Part shown: piece after piece, positions 1 through 9,026 of the stretch
Numbering within the stretch: position 1 is the stretch's first letter
Layout of the letters: every line of letters begins with the position of its first letter
From: Paenibacillus alvei DSM 29
GTDB lineage: Bacteria; Bacillota; Bacilli; Paenibacillales; Paenibacillaceae
Assembly (NCBI RefSeq): GCF_000293805.1
Contig: NZ_AMBZ01000001.1
Coordinates: 896,001 to 960,000, forward strand
Direction of reading: 5' to 3'
Length of the DNA stretch: 64,000 nt
Position numbers and translations under genes: made by a program
The notes under the pieces: generated by a model
Told to the model about the DNA's origin: nothing
Seen by the model: the letters and a program-made list of their open reading frames with translations, nothing else
Databases searched by the model: none

Positions 1-35
1 AGAAAATGATTGAATCTAAAATGGAGGCCACGACC

Positions 36-341
36 ATGAGCTTGCAGCAACAGGGGCAACAAGAACAAACACTGTATCGAATGGATCCAACTACTATGCA
101 TAACTTAAGATCCATTCAAGATCACATAGGGAATATATGTAACAACCATATGAACAAACTTGTTCTAGTGGAGACAGTGGATGGCGATGTTTTTGAAGGG
201 TTACTTATCCACTGTGAAAGGGGAATTTTATACTTAAGACTTCTAAACCATGGAACTAATCGCGGCTTTGTTCCTGGTTTCCACAATGATTTCGTTTTAC
301 CCCTAGTACTGTTCAATTTACTCGCCATTTCATTATTATAG
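36..341 (+). CDS. small conserved Bacilli protein, possibly DUF2642/Sm-like
   Basis: 101 residues from the ATG at 36, chosen because GGAGG at 23-27 lies 8 nt upstream; an in-frame ATG at 6 has no such site. The middle of the protein (LVLVETVDGDVFEGLLIHC) has the alternating hydrophobic pattern with a central glycine that is common in small Sm-like or DUF2642 proteins of spore-forming Bacilli. The N-terminus is Gln-rich. It is followed after 41 nt by another small protein on the same strand, and both probably share one transcript ending at the hairpin at 696-721. No function can be assigned; the family link is only a resemblance. Confidence 0.55.
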   Translation: MSLQQQGQQEQTLYRMDPTTMHNLRSIQDHIGNICNNHMNKLVLVETVDGDVFEGLLIHCERGILYLRLLNHGTNRGFVPGFHNDFVLPLVLFNLLAISLL

Positions 342-382
342 GCCTGATCAAGCCTAATCCTCTAATTAAGGAGTGAAATCTT

Positions 383-673
383 ATGGCATTTACACCGCCT
401 CAAGGGCCACAAGGAACACAACAGGCACCCTCCTCCCCTCCTCCACAATTCACACCACCGCAACCCGCTGCTACAGCGTTTGCCATCGACCCTGGAGCTA
501 TTTCCGGTTGTTTATTCCGCAACACATTTGTGTGGCTAAGAAATGGGAACTCATTCTGGTTCTTCCCAACCTTTGTAGGACGCACATCCGTTGCAGGTTT
601 TAGATGGACCGGTCGAAGATGGGTGTATACTGGAGTCGATCTAAGAAGCATTGTATCATTTACATGTTTTTAG
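383..673 (+). CDS. proline-rich small protein with aromatic C-terminal domain
   Basis: 96 residues, with AAGGAG at about 367-372 ahead of the ATG. The first 45 residues are rich in Pro, Gln and Ala and look disordered. Residues 55-95 form a compact aromatic domain (TFVWLRNGNSFWFFPTFVG, then RWTGRRWVYTGVDLR). I recall this C-terminal pattern from small unnamed proteins of Bacillus and Paenibacillus, some of which carry the uninformative label transporter. Only one hydrophobic stretch is visible and there is no clear membrane topology. Probably cotranscribed with the gene at 36-341. Function unknown. Confidence 0.6.
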   Translation: MAFTPPQGPQGTQQAPSSPPPQFTPPQPAATAFAIDPGAISGCLFRNTFVWLRNGNSFWFFPTFVGRTSVAGFRWTGRRWVYTGVDLRSIVSFTCF

Positions 674-695
674 AGGGGAAAATAACGGCCCAGTA

Positions 696-721
696 CCAGT
701 ACCTTATCGGTGCTGGTTTTT
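696..721 (+). terminator. rho-independent terminator
   Basis: CCAGTACC / GGTGCTGG stem (one G-T wobble) with a 5-nt loop, followed by TTTTT. It lies 22 nt after the stop codon of the gene at 383-673 and should end that transcript. Confidence 0.75.
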
Positions 722-789
722 GCTGCCTGTGTAGCCACTTATATTGAGCGTAAACCACGGCACTACTTAGCTTTGAAAATGCCCGATCG

Positions 790-1002
790 TTGATTGCCTT
801 TGGTATAATTGCAAACCAGTATCCTCAAGCCGCCTCTCGAACCGCTATCATAGATCGCGGGAAGGAGTTGCTTGTTATACAACCTTCTGGACAGTATCGG
901 GCCAGCTACGTCCAACAGTACTTTGATATCATGAAGCCAAATGGCCGTATCATGAAGTTTGGAGCTTACCCAGAATATCCCTCAACTTATGCCATGATAT
1001 AA
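790..1002 (+). other. unassigned open frame, possible gene remnant
   Basis: A 70-codon frame from a TTG without a convincing ribosome site; the frame is open back to 754. The predicted peptide ends in KPNGRIMKFGAYPEYPSTY and matches no family I know. It sits after a terminator and faces the convergent ribD gene. It could be a decayed gene end or chance. The rest of 722-1052 shows nothing recognisable. Confidence 0.2.
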
Positions 1003-1052
1003 TCCAGAAAATGTGAAGCAGGTGTCATCAATATCGAAAACCAAACTTCATA

Positions 1053-2153
1053 TTATTCCCCCCTGTATACCGGGTAACCTACAAATTTAAAATCTTTGCC
1101 TAATGGCTGCACACTGACATTGTGAAGCTCTACAGCGCCACTCATCTTTTCGACCCCTGCCCCACCGAGAAAGGACGATGCATTCCGACCACCTATCAGC
1201 TTCGGAGCCATGTAAACAATGAATTTGTCGATGAGTTTATTCTCAAAAAAGGCTGCATTGATTTCACCCCCGCCTTCTATCAAAACGGAAGAAATCATCT
1301 CCCTACCCAAAAGCTGAATAACTTCGATTGGATTGACCCTGCCCGTCTGTTCCGTAACAAAAACTTTAACGCCTGCCTTTTCTAATGCCGCCCTCTTCTC
1401 GATATCGTGAGAAGTTGTTGTGAACACCCAAGTGGGAGCTTCTCCATCTATAACCACCTTAGCATTCAAAGGTAACCGTAAAGAGGAATCCAAAACCACG
1501 CGTATCGGATTCCTACCGTTAGGCAACCTTGTTGTAAGCTCGGGGTCATCTGTAAGCACCGTATTAACACCAACTAGGATCGCGGCATTCTGATTGCGAA
1601 GAACGTGGACATCTTCCCGAGCCGCTTCTGAAGTAATCCATTTGCTATCGGAAGAGTAGCTATTGATTTTCCCATCCATCGTGATAGCTGTTTTTAAAGT
1701 TACAAACGGAATATGCTGGACAATGAATTTATTGAAAACCTCATTTATTTGGAAAGATTCTTCTTCACATACTCCCGTGATGACTTCGATTCCTGCTTCC
1801 CGGAGTATATCTACCCCTCTGCCCGAAACGAGCGGGTTAGGGTCAAGTGCTGCGATCACCACTTTTTTAATGCCTGCTTCAACAATGGCAACTGCGCATG
1901 GCCCTGTTCTGCCATAATGGGAACAAGGCTCAAGCGTCACATAGATGGTCGCTCCCCGCGTAAGCTCTCCAGCCATGCGGATCGCATGGATTTCAGCATG
2001 GGGTTCGCCTGCCTTCATATGAACCCCGATGCCCACGATGCGGTTTTCGTTGACAATCACAGACCCTACAAGCGGGTTTGGATCAGTCTGCCCCTTCATG
2101 GCCTTTGCATTCTGTATGGCCAGCCGCATATAGAATTCATGGTTATTCATCAT
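1053..2153 (-). CDS. ribD: riboflavin biosynthesis protein RibD (deaminase/reductase)
   Basis: Bifunctional enzyme of riboflavin synthesis: deamination of the pyrimidine product of GTP cyclohydrolase II, then NADPH-dependent reduction of its ribosyl chain. The N-terminal deaminase has the zinc motif HAEIHAI and the PCSHYGRTGPC segment; the C-terminal reductase starts near VTLKTAITMDGKI and carries the VLIEGGG nucleotide-binding motif. About 366 residues, the usual length. The ATG at 2153 overlaps the ribA stop as ATGA, so translation is probably coupled; an in-frame ATG at 2168 is also possible. Only ribA lies with it: ribE, ribBA and ribH are absent here and no FMN riboswitch is visible, so this may be a second, specialised copy. 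Confidence 0.93.
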   Translation of the reverse strand: MMNNHEFYMRLAIQNAKAMKGQTDPNPLVGSVIVNENRIVGIGVHMKAGEPHAEIHAIRMAGELTRGATIYVTLEPCSHYGRTGPCAVAIVEAGIKKVVIAALDPNPLVSGRGVDILREAGIEVITGVCEEESFQINEVFNKFIVQHIPFVTLKTAITMDGKINSYSSDSKWITSEAAREDVHVLRNQNAAILVGVNTVLTDDPELTTRLPNGRNPIRVVLDSSLRLPLNAKVVIDGEAPTWVFTTTSHDIEKRAALEKAGVKVFVTEQTGRVNPIEVIQLLGREMISSVLIEGGGEINAAFFENKLIDKFIVYMAPKLIGGRNASSFLGGAGVEKMSGAVELHNVSVQPLGKDFKFVGYPVYRGE

Positions 2154-2908
2154 TGTTGCAGGAGCCATTCCCTTCGTTTATATGTCCCGACCGCTCGATT
2201 TTGGGTTTTTAAATATTTTTCATTATATTCCGATATATCTCCCCAAAGCTGTACGCGATCTTCCACTGCCATGCCTGCGTTTCGAAGCGCATCAATCTTT
2301 TTAGGGTTATTGGTTATCAGTGTAACCGGTTTGGTCCGAAGGACATTTAATACTTGTATCGCATCACTATAGTCACGGGCATCGTCAACAAATCCAAGTT
2401 TAAGATTGGCATCTACGGTATCGTAACCATTTTGCTGAAGGATATAAGCCAGCGCTTTACTGAAAAGCCCAATCCCTCTGCCTTCGTGGTTGGCAAGGTA
2501 AAATAGCGCGCCAGTTCCATGCTCGGCAATATGCATCAATGACTGTTCTAGCTGATATCCGCAATCACAGCGTTTGCTGCCGAAAATATCCCCGGTGTGG
2601 CAAATGGAATGAAACCGGATTAAGGCATGTTCTGCATTCTCGAAGTCTCCGTGCACCAGCACGCTCGATTGTTGATATTCAGCTAAATTCACATTCGATA
2701 ATTTGGCAACAATATGCTCAAAATCATCCGTTACCTCGCTGCAATTCAACCAGCAATACCATTTAAACTGAACGGTCTCCCCCCGCAAATTAATCGGAAG
2801 ATTGATTGGTCCGACTAGATAAATGGCACCGTTTTCCGTGTTGATCATTTTAATTCTCTCTTGCAGAAGAGAAATGACTTTGGGATCAAACTCCTTAACA
2901 GAAGGCAT
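2150..2908 (-). CDS. ribA: GTP cyclohydrolase II (RibA)
   Basis: Opens the imidazole ring of GTP to give formate and the diaminopyrimidine that RibD then processes. Seen: the zinc cysteines in SICHTGDIFGSKRCDCG, the catalytic HEGRGIGL motif and the ITNNPKKI segment typical of the family. The start at 2908 (MPSVKEF) follows AGGAG by 8 nt; the longer open frame to 2932 has no better site. There is no fused DHBP synthase (RibB) domain, unlike the RibBA of the standard Bacillus operon. The roughly 65-residue N-terminal part before the catalytic domain is not typical of short RibA proteins. Overlaps ribD by 4 nt. Confidence 0.92.
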   Translation of the reverse strand: MPSVKEFDPKVISLLQERIKMINTENGAIYLVGPINLPINLRGETVQFKWYCWLNCSEVTDDFEHIVAKLSNVNLAEYQQSSVLVHGDFENAEHALIRFHSICHTGDIFGSKRCDCGYQLEQSLMHIAEHGTGALFYLANHEGRGIGLFSKALAYILQQNGYDTVDANLKLGFVDDARDYSDAIQVLNVLRTKPVTLITNNPKKIDALRNAGMAVEDRVQLWGDISEYNEKYLKTQNRAVGTYKRREWLLQQ

Positions 2909-2982
2909 TAACACAACTCCTCTTTTAACCAATGTTTATGTCTTATTGTGAACGAAACAACTTTTCATTCCCTGTTAATGGT

Positions 2983-3624
2983 TTAACCAGCATCCTGCCT
3001 AAGCCAATCCAGAACATCACGTTGATTTTCTTCCGAAACGCCATGGTCGGTCGGGTATATCTTTAATGTGATTCGTTGCGTGTGTTCCCTTAAATATGTC
3101 GCCGTTTCATGCACGATCCTGACCGGGAATACGGAATCATACTCACCGTGCGAGACAAATACCGATACATTACTCAGACTTCGGAGCGAATATCCCGTCT
3201 TTACAAAGTCAGGAATGTATCCATTCAACGCAACGATTCCCCTTAGCTGATCGCCCATTGTGAGTGCAAGCGTCATGGATAAAATGGCGCCTTGACTGAA
3301 GCCGAGCAAGTAACATTTGTTCGGATCGATCGGATACTTTTCCATCGCATATTGAATGAAAGCTTCGAGCTGTTTTACCGCCTCATCAAACATCTCTCGA
3401 ATGGGATTACCCAGACTTTTCAGTTCGTAATACTGATATCCTGTACCAAGCGGAAGATTACCGCGAATCCCAATGACAATGAAATCATCACTTATAGGTT
3501 CAACCAAGCCAAACATATTTCTTTCATTAGAACCTTTACCGTGCAGCGTAAAAATAACCGGGTATTTCTTATTCGGTACTACATTGACAGGCAGGTGAAC
3601 GTCATATTGGTAAAACGAAGTCAT
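2983..3624 (-). CDS. carboxylesterase of the phospholipase/carboxylesterase family, MhqD-like
   Basis: 213-residue alpha/beta hydrolase. The nucleophile serine is in GFSQGAIL, with the oxyanion motif LHGKGSNERN near the N-terminus, and probable acid and histidine in HGEYDSVFP and TDHGVSEE. The length and motifs match the MhqD/YodD esterases that in Bacillus belong to the quinone and catechol stress response. The start at 3624 overlaps the stop of the upstream DoxX gene as ATGA, so the two are one operon. The gene pair recalls the Bacillus mhq genes, where MhqP is a DoxX protein, but the dioxygenase is missing and the exact substrate cannot be stated. Confidence 0.85.
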   Translation of the reverse strand: MTSFYQYDVHLPVNVVPNKKYPVIFTLHGKGSNERNMFGLVEPISDDFIVIGIRGNLPLGTGYQYYELKSLGNPIREMFDEAVKQLEAFIQYAMEKYPIDPNKCYLLGFSQGAILSMTLALTMGDQLRGIVALNGYIPDFVKTGYSLRSLSNVSVFVSHGEYDSVFPVRIVHETATYLREHTQRITLKIYPTDHGVSEENQRDVLDWLRQDAG

Positions 3625-4058
3625 TTGAACCACCCTTTTTGAGACGCTTTTCCTGCCATAATCATGCGGTCAAGCGAGAATGGCGACCGGTCGGCCACTG
3701 CAAGGTATAAAGAAATCATCATAAATCCAAGATCCAACTCATAGCCAGCCATTTGAGCATTGCCAAGAAGTCCGGCGGAGAGTTTTGCAGTCAGTATTGC
3801 ACCCATAAGCATTACTACGAATAACGCCGATACATAACGGGTGAACAATCCCGCTATCAGCATAATACCGCCCACAAGCTCAAGCAGCGCCACGATATAA
3901 GCCGCAAATCCAGGAATACCAATAGAACTGAACCACGCCTCAACATTAGTCATGCCCATTTGGAATTTCGCGATACCATGGAACATAAATATGATTCCCA
4001 TCACTACACGCATAATAATTGTTACTGCAGCTGTCTTCGTCACACTAATCACCCCCAA
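3621..4058 (-). CDS. DoxX family membrane protein
   Basis: 145-residue protein with four predicted membrane segments and the DoxX signature near the start (MRVVMGIIFMFHGIAKFQMG) followed by LLELVGGIMLIAGLF. DoxX proteins accompany quinone-handling enzymes and redox stress genes; MhqP of Bacillus is one. It is the first gene of an operon with the esterase and is divergent from the XRE-cupin gene, with inverted repeats in the shared spacer that suggest control by that regulator. Confidence 0.88.
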   Translation of the reverse strand: MGVISVTKTAAVTIIMRVVMGIIFMFHGIAKFQMGMTNVEAWFSSIGIPGFAAYIVALLELVGGIMLIAGLFTRYVSALFVVMLMGAILTAKLSAGLLGNAQMAGYELDLGFMMISLYLAVADRSPFSLDRMIMAGKASQKGWFK

Positions 4059-4090
4059 AATAATATTAGTTATAAAGAAATAAAATTCAT

Positions 4091-4105
4091 ATTAGTAATA
4101 CTAAT
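4091..4105. promoter_or_regulatory. candidate operator between doxX and XRE-cupin gene
   Basis: ATTAGTA-A-TACTAAT is a perfect 7-bp inverted repeat with a 1-nt centre. Related half-sites AATATTAGT (about 4060) and ACTAATATT (about 4162) flank it on either side of the 129-bp AT-rich divergent spacer. The repeated ACTAAT element is a likely binding site of the adjacent XRE-cupin protein; this is inference. Confidence 0.5.
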
Positions 4106-4187
4106 CAAAAGCAAGTAGCGTGTCAACAAAAAAATTGCTAATATATAATTATATTTGTTATCACTAATATTGAAGAGGTGCAGTCCT

Positions 4188-4739
4188 ATGGATATCGGCT
4201 CCACAATACGTGCTATCCGAAAACGAAAAAATATTACTATTGCTCAAATCTGCGAAGAAACCGGTCTATCTCAAGGATTCATGAGTCAAGTGGAAACTAA
4301 TAAGACTTCCCCTTCCATATCAACTCTAGAAAACATCGCAAAAGCACTAAAAGTACCTTTAGCTTACTTGCTGTTAAAGAAAGAAGATCGGATGAATATT
4401 GTTCGTAAAGATGAGCGAAGCATTACGACAAGCGGTTCTGATAAGTTAACAGTGCAGCACTTAAGCTCTACGAAGAACGTAAGGATGATGGTCGTTGAGT
4501 TTCCTCCAGGGGCTTCGACGGGGATTGCTCCACATGCGCATGAAGGTGAGGAGGTTCATGTTGTCATTAAGGGAAGAATCTACGCGGAGCAGGGAGAAGA
4601 CGCGGCCGAATTTGAAAAAGGCGATTCCTTCAGTTGGAACGCATGTACACCCCATTTGGTGAAAAACATCGGTGATGACACTGCCATCGTTCTAATATCC
4701 ATCTATACGGAGAACGACAAAAATCGGGAGCTCATCTAA
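4188..4739 (+). CDS. XRE-family regulator with C-terminal cupin domain
   Basis: 183 residues from ATG 4188, preceded by GAGGTG. Residues 1-60 are a helix-turn-helix of the XRE type (ICEETGLSQGFMSQVETNK); residues 105-175 are a cupin barrel with HAHEGEEVHVVIKG and a later histidine. Proteins of this build (PuuR/SutR type) sense small ligands through the cupin. Divergent from the doxX-esterase operon, whose spacer carries ACTAAT repeats, so it most likely controls that operon and itself. Confidence 0.87.
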   Translation: MDIGSTIRAIRKRKNITIAQICEETGLSQGFMSQVETNKTSPSISTLENIAKALKVPLAYLLLKKEDRMNIVRKDERSITTSGSDKLTVQHLSSTKNVRMMVVEFPPGASTGIAPHAHEGEEVHVVIKGRIYAEQGEDAAEFEKGDSFSWNACTPHLVKNIGDDTAIVLISIYTENDKNRELI

Positions 4740-4769
4740 CTATAAGCTATGTTCGTAGGACATAAAAAC

Positions 4770-4800
4770 GAGGAGTCTTGTCAGTGGCAGAACTCCTCTT
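4770..4800 (+). terminator. terminator-like hairpin
   Basis: GAGGAGT / ACTCCTC 7-bp stem with a long loop, 30 nt after the XRE-cupin stop codon, followed by TTC rather than a long T-run. Weak; the rest of 4740-4906 holds nothing else. Confidence 0.4.
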
Positions 4801-4906
4801 CAAGAACAAAGGCTAACTGTTAATTAAAAATGAGGCTGAAGCACGGCGATTTGATTCTCTCACCATTGTGCAACAACCTCATAGCTATACATCTAATCGT
4901 TTTCGT

Positions 4907-6676
4907 TTAGATCAACTTATACTCTTTAAGCAGTTGCATGATTCTGGTGTGAGAAACTTTTTGCACACCCGTCACTGCTGCTAATTGGATTGCTGGAGGC
5001 AGCTCCATATCGGTTAGTTTCTTGCCGTCCATCATTTTCGCTGTGGAATCCAACAACACACGGACATCATAAGCGGATCCAAATACTTCTGGCACGCCGC
5101 GGTCAATGTCAAGAAGCGTGTACACAGCTTCCATGGCGGTACGCACCGAATACTCTGTGGTGAATACCGTGTCTCGCGGTGTTTCGGCGAAGTTACCGAT
5201 AAAGGCAGCGTTGACACAATCATCAGGAACAACATTCGGGCGATCTCCCGCAGCTCTTGGCATGAAGTAAGATGTAACATAAGGCATCATGCAAGGGACA
5301 CAGTTTGCGGAGTTTACGGCAAGATCATGAATCTCTGCTTCTGGTACGCCCATGTGGTAGAGCCATTCTTCCGTGATCTCGATACCCGTGCAGTCCTTCA
5401 TCGGTTTCTTGATGTAGTCACCTGGCACGTCGCAATACAAGCTGTATACCCATACGACGAGCTGATCTTTTGGCTGCGATTTGAAGTGAGGCTGCCGGTT
5501 CAAGGTAAAGCTCATCAGCCATTTTGAATCTTTTACCGTCACGATACCGCCGGTAACGACCCTTCCGCTGAATGGATCGCGCTTGCAGATTTTTTCGATA
5601 TAAGGCGGAATCCGGCCATCTAGCGTTGTAATGGTGGCAGACTCCCAGTTGCTTTCCGCAATGTTGCCGCAGAATTTGTCTGGACGGCCAAAGGCAGGAT
5701 CTTGTTCCGCGATCTTCTTCCAAAGCTCCCAGCTTCCTCCGAGGGAGGTGTTCATGATGGCAGGAGTGTTGTTGTCGCCTAAAGTGGAGCTTTCGGTATT
5801 GCTGCCATTGGTGATGAACACCAGATCATTTTCAGTCAGGTCAATGTGTTTTTCTTGTCCGTTTTGAACATAGACCAGCTTGTTAGCAACTTTCTTGTTC
5901 TCCGTAATATCAAATTCTACATTCGTCACGGTCGTTGCATATTGGAAGGTAACTCCATGGCCTTTCAAATACTTCATAAGCGGCAGTGCAAGAGACTCGT
6001 ATTGATTGTATTTTGTAAATTTCAACGCTGAGAAATCTGGCAATCCCCCGATATGATGAATGAATCTAGCGATATATCTGCGCATTTCCATGGCGCTGTG
6101 CCAAGGCTCAAACGCAAACATCGTCTGCCAGTAAAGCCAGAAATTCGAGTTGAAGAAATCTTCCGAGAAGACATCTGTAATTTTCATATCTTCAAGCGCT
6201 TCTTCTGGAGTAAAGAACAACTTGATAATTTCCATCGAAGCGGTTTGAGTAAGTGTGAATTTGCCATCGGTATGTGCATCCTCACCACGATTGAGGATAG
6301 CACGCTGCAAGGAGAAGTTTGGATCCTCCTTGTTGAGCCAGTAAAATTCATCTAATACCGATGCACCCTCCGTTTCAAGTGAAGGAATAGAGCGGAATAG
6401 ATCCCAGAGGCATTCGAAGTGGTTCTCCATTTCCCGGCCACCGCGGATAATGAACCCCCGACCATCATCATAGATGCCGTCTAATCCACCTCCGGCAATA
6501 TCGAGTTCTTCAAGAATATGAATGTTTTCCCCCTTCATCTGACCATCCCGTATGAGAAATGCGGCTGCGGACAGTGATGCAAGACCAGAGCCGATCAGAT
6601 AGGCGGATTTTTGATCAACACCGAGTGGTTTCTTTGGACGGGCAAAAGCTTCATAGTTACCATTGCTATAATACAT
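4907..6676 (-). CDS. ohyA: oleate hydratase (FAD-dependent fatty acid hydratase)
   Basis: Adds water to the cis-9 double bond of oleic and related acids to give 10-hydroxy fatty acids, needing FAD as a structural cofactor; in Firmicutes it detoxifies host or environmental unsaturated fatty acids. 589 residues, the usual length. The start at 6676 follows a perfect AAAGGAGG. The N-terminus [17 protein letters not shown] is that of the family, followed by the FAD-binding [12 protein letters not shown] and the GGGLDG and RGGREME segments near the active site. Divergent from a TetR-type gene with an inverted repeat between them, so it is probably induced by fatty acids through that regulator. Confidence 0.95.
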   Translation of the reverse strand: MYYSNGNYEAFARPKKPLGVDQKSAYLIGSGLASLSAAAFLIRDGQMKGENIHILEELDIAGGGLDGIYDDGRGFIIRGGREMENHFECLWDLFRSIPSLETEGASVLDEFYWLNKEDPNFSLQRAILNRGEDAHTDGKFTLTQTASMEIIKLFFTPEEALEDMKITDVFSEDFFNSNFWLYWQTMFAFEPWHSAMEMRRYIARFIHHIGGLPDFSALKFTKYNQYESLALPLMKYLKGHGVTFQYATTVTNVEFDITENKKVANKLVYVQNGQEKHIDLTENDLVFITNGSNTESSTLGDNNTPAIMNTSLGGSWELWKKIAEQDPAFGRPDKFCGNIAESNWESATITTLDGRIPPYIEKICKRDPFSGRVVTGGIVTVKDSKWLMSFTLNRQPHFKSQPKDQLVVWVYSLYCDVPGDYIKKPMKDCTGIEITEEWLYHMGVPEAEIHDLAVNSANCVPCMMPYVTSYFMPRAAGDRPNVVPDDCVNAAFIGNFAETPRDTVFTTEYSVRTAMEAVYTLLDIDRGVPEVFGSAYDVRVLLDSTAKMMDGKKLTDMELPPAIQLAAVTGVQKVSHTRIMQLLKEYKLI

Positions 6677-6739
6677 CCTTACAACCTCCTTTAGTGGTCC
6701 TGACACCTCCACTTTATAGGAGTATGAATGGAATAAAAA

Positions 6740-6763
6740 TAGACAGGTAAAGCCCTGTGTCTA
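6740..6763. promoter_or_regulatory. inverted repeat between ohyA and tetR-like gene
   Basis: TAGACAGG and CCTGTGTCTA arms form an imperfect 24-bp palindrome; a third TGTCTA half-site lies at 6787-6792 and a TCTATAGA palindrome at about 6799. This is the expected place for the operator of the TetR-type protein encoded at 6829. Confidence 0.5.
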
Positions 6764-6828
6764 AAATTTAAACTTCAAGTGCTATATGTCTAAAAAATCT
6801 ATAGATTATGGTAAAATAGTAAGAAACA

Positions 6829-7407
6829 TTGCACCCTAAGGAGAGGTTTCCTATACATCCATACACCAAGCATGCATTGGCTGATGCATTGAAGGATATG
6901 TTGGGCACCAAGACTTTAGATAAAATAACGGTTAAAGACTTAGTGGAAGCCTGCAAGTTGAATCGCCAAACCTTTTACTATCATTTTCAGGATATTTACG
7001 ACCTGCTGGGATGGATATATATAACGGAGGCACTTGGCGCTATTCAGAATAACAAATCCTATGCGACTTGGCAGCAGGGGCTATTAATCATTTTAGAATA
7101 TGTGGAAAGCAACAAGGCGCTTTGTATGAACACATGTCGTTCTCTTGGAAAAGAGCATTTGGAGATGTTTTTAAATCAGGTTTTATTTGAACTTCTAAGC
7201 AATGTCATCAATGAAGTTTCGGATTCCCGTGCGATTTCGGAAAAGGACAAGACGTTCATCGTTCAATTTTACAGTCATGCCTTTGCAGGAACGCTTCTGG
7301 ATTGGATTGAGGATGGGATGAAAACACCTTGTGAGGCGATCGTAAACCACATCATTCGATTGATGGATGGGCGTTTTATGGATGCAGTGGAGCGTTTTAA
7401 AAATTAG
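6829..7407 (+). CDS. TetR/AcrR family regulator, likely of ohyA
   Basis: About 190 residues. The helix-turn-helix is clear: LDKITVKDLVEACKLNRQTF then YYHFQDIYDLL, the form found in the DhaS-like branch of TetR proteins. The C-terminal 120 residues are the ligand-binding helical domain. The start is uncertain: TTG at 6829 has no good ribosome site, whereas AAGGAGAGG at 6837-6845 stands just ahead of an ATA codon at 6853, which would be a very rare start. Neighbour logic and the repeat at 6740 point to control of oleate hydratase. Confidence 0.85.
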   Translation: MHPKERFPIHPYTKHALADALKDMLGTKTLDKITVKDLVEACKLNRQTFYYHFQDIYDLLGWIYITEALGAIQNNKSYATWQQGLLIILEYVESNKALCMNTCRSLGKEHLEMFLNQVLFELLSNVINEVSDSRAISEKDKTFIVQFYSHAFAGTLLDWIEDGMKTPCEAIVNHIIRLMDGRFMDAVERFKN

Positions 7408-7467
7408 CACACCTATTTATCATGGAATGTCAGGTGTTTCGCTTGTTGTTCCCTTTAAACCGACGAT

Positions 7468-7499
7468 AAAAAACAAACCCCGACTTTCATGTCGGGGTT
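7468..7499 (-). terminator. terminator for the PTS gene, possibly bidirectional
   Basis: AACCCCGAC / GTCGGGGTT 9-bp perfect stem with a 6-nt loop. On the minus strand it is followed by TTGTTTTTTATCG, so it ends the PTS transcript; it also lies downstream of the TetR-type gene. Confidence 0.8.
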
Positions 7500-7523
7500 G
7501 TGGCTGAAATACCTTGATTGTGT

Positions 7524-8879
7524 TTATGAAGTCTTTACTTTCTTTCCTTCATATCCAAATACGATTATGAAAAAGGCTGCAGTCACTAGTGTAATAATTG
7601 CAGAAACCAAGTACACTAACATTGGACTATATGCCGGGATTCCTAAGAAACTTGCAAATGCATAAGATACCATTTTGACTTGGAAAAACCCATTAATTCC
7701 ACCACCTATTGCTCCTGCAATCATAATGTAAATGAAAGTTTTGCGATATGGAACAATTAAACCATAGATAATGGGTTCTGTTACACCGCTTAGTACGGCT
7801 GGTATCAAAGAAGAACCTGCTAGAGTTTGCAGCTTTTTATTTTTTGAACGTAGCAAGAAACCTAACGCAATTCCCATTTGGGCAAATGCACACATTCCTC
7901 CCATTGCATATAATGGATCACCGCCAGCGCCTAAGTTAGCTAATACAATCGGTACGAGTCCCCAGTGAAGCCCCATAACAATTAAGAAGGTATAAAAACC
8001 ACCTAGGATAGCACCCGTCAACATTCCACTGACACCACTCAACATTACAACAAAATTAGCAATGGCTTCACCAACCAAAGTGCCAAAAGGACCGAAAATC
8101 AGCATAGTTAACGGTACAATGACAACAAGAGATATCATTGGAACCATGAACATCTGTAACATTTTTGGTATAAATTTGATTAATAATTTCTCGAATTTTG
8201 CATAAAAAGCAATGGCTATGAAAACTGGAAATACACTAGAAGCGTAATCAATCGCTATTAATTTAATTCCTAAGAAGTCTACATTTCCATTTCCAATTAA
8301 CCCCATAAATCCTGGCTCTAACAAAGATGCTCCAATTGCTGCACCAATGTATACGTTTACACCTAAGCGTTTAGATAATGAGAAACCTAGTAGAATCGGT
8401 AAGAAGTAGAAAACAGCATTCGAAATGGAAGATAATACTATATACGTACTATTATTTGTGTTGATCAGATTGAATTCTAGTAATAAATTCAAAATTGCCT
8501 TTAGCATTCCAGAACCAGCTAACACCCCCAATAAGGGCAAAAAACTTCCTGAAATAATGTCAAATATCCCTTGAACACCTTTTTTAGTTCCCGTCTCATT
8601 TTGTACATTGTTCGCTATTTCTTCCGAGGTGTTTTTATCTTTTAGTTTCATAATTTCTTTGTATACATCAGCTACTTTACTGCCGATTATTACTTGATAT
8701 TGCCCTCCTGCAACAACCGTTCCTAGAACTAAGTCAGTTCCTTTTATTTTCTCATCATTTACTTTATTTTGATCTACTAATTGAAACCGTAATCTAGTTG
8801 CACATTGGGATAAATTGCTAATATTCTCCATTCCTCCAACTTGATCAATCAAGTTTTTAGCAATTTTCTCGTAACTCAT
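7524..8879 (-). CDS. PTS beta-glucoside transporter, EIIBC components
   Basis: Takes up and phosphorylates aryl-beta-glucosides or related disaccharides. The IIB domain (residues 1-90) has the phosphorylated cysteine in LSQCATRLRF; the IIC domain (about 105-445) has some ten membrane segments and the GVTEPIIYG motif. At 451 residues it lacks the C-terminal IIA domain of BglP-type proteins, so phosphate must come from a separate IIA (often a glucose-type IIA encoded elsewhere). Divergent from the RpiR regulator and phospho-beta-glucosidase with which it forms a utilisation locus. The block is visibly richer in AT than its neighbours. Confidence 0.9.
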   Translation of the reverse strand: MSYEKIAKNLIDQVGGMENISNLSQCATRLRFQLVDQNKVNDEKIKGTDLVLGTVVAGGQYQVIIGSKVADVYKEIMKLKDKNTSEEIANNVQNETGTKKGVQGIFDIISGSFLPLLGVLAGSGMLKAILNLLLEFNLINTNNSTYIVLSSISNAVFYFLPILLGFSLSKRLGVNVYIGAAIGASLLEPGFMGLIGNGNVDFLGIKLIAIDYASSVFPVFIAIAFYAKFEKLLIKFIPKMLQMFMVPMISLVVIVPLTMLIFGPFGTLVGEAIANFVVMLSGVSGMLTGAILGGFYTFLIVMGLHWGLVPIVLANLGAGGDPLYAMGGMCAFAQMGIALGFLLRSKNKKLQTLAGSSLIPAVLSGVTEPIIYGLIVPYRKTFIYIMIAGAIGGGINGFFQVKMVSYAFASFLGIPAYSPMLVYLVSAIITLVTAAFFIIVFGYEGKKVKTS

Positions 8880-8952
8880 TTCTATATCAACTCCTTCTAC
8901 TGCTTTGATAATTTGAGTCTAGCAGCAAATTAAACGCTATACAATTTGATTC

Positions 8953-8972
8953 ATTTTCTAAAATCGGAAAAT
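8953..8972. promoter_or_regulatory. imperfect palindrome upstream of PTS gene
   Basis: ATTTTC-TAAAATCG-GAAAAT, 74 nt before the PTS start codon. A plausible operator for the neighbouring RpiR-type regulator, by position only. Confidence 0.3.
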
Positions 8973-9026
8973 AGAATCCGCGTAACATCGCGTTTTTTCG
9001 CATTTAGGTCTTGCACGTTCCCTATT

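Noticed and set aside
2909-2982. Possible FMN riboswitch upstream of ribA
   Set aside because: The leader is only a few dozen bases to the next gene and shows none of the conserved RFN sequence.
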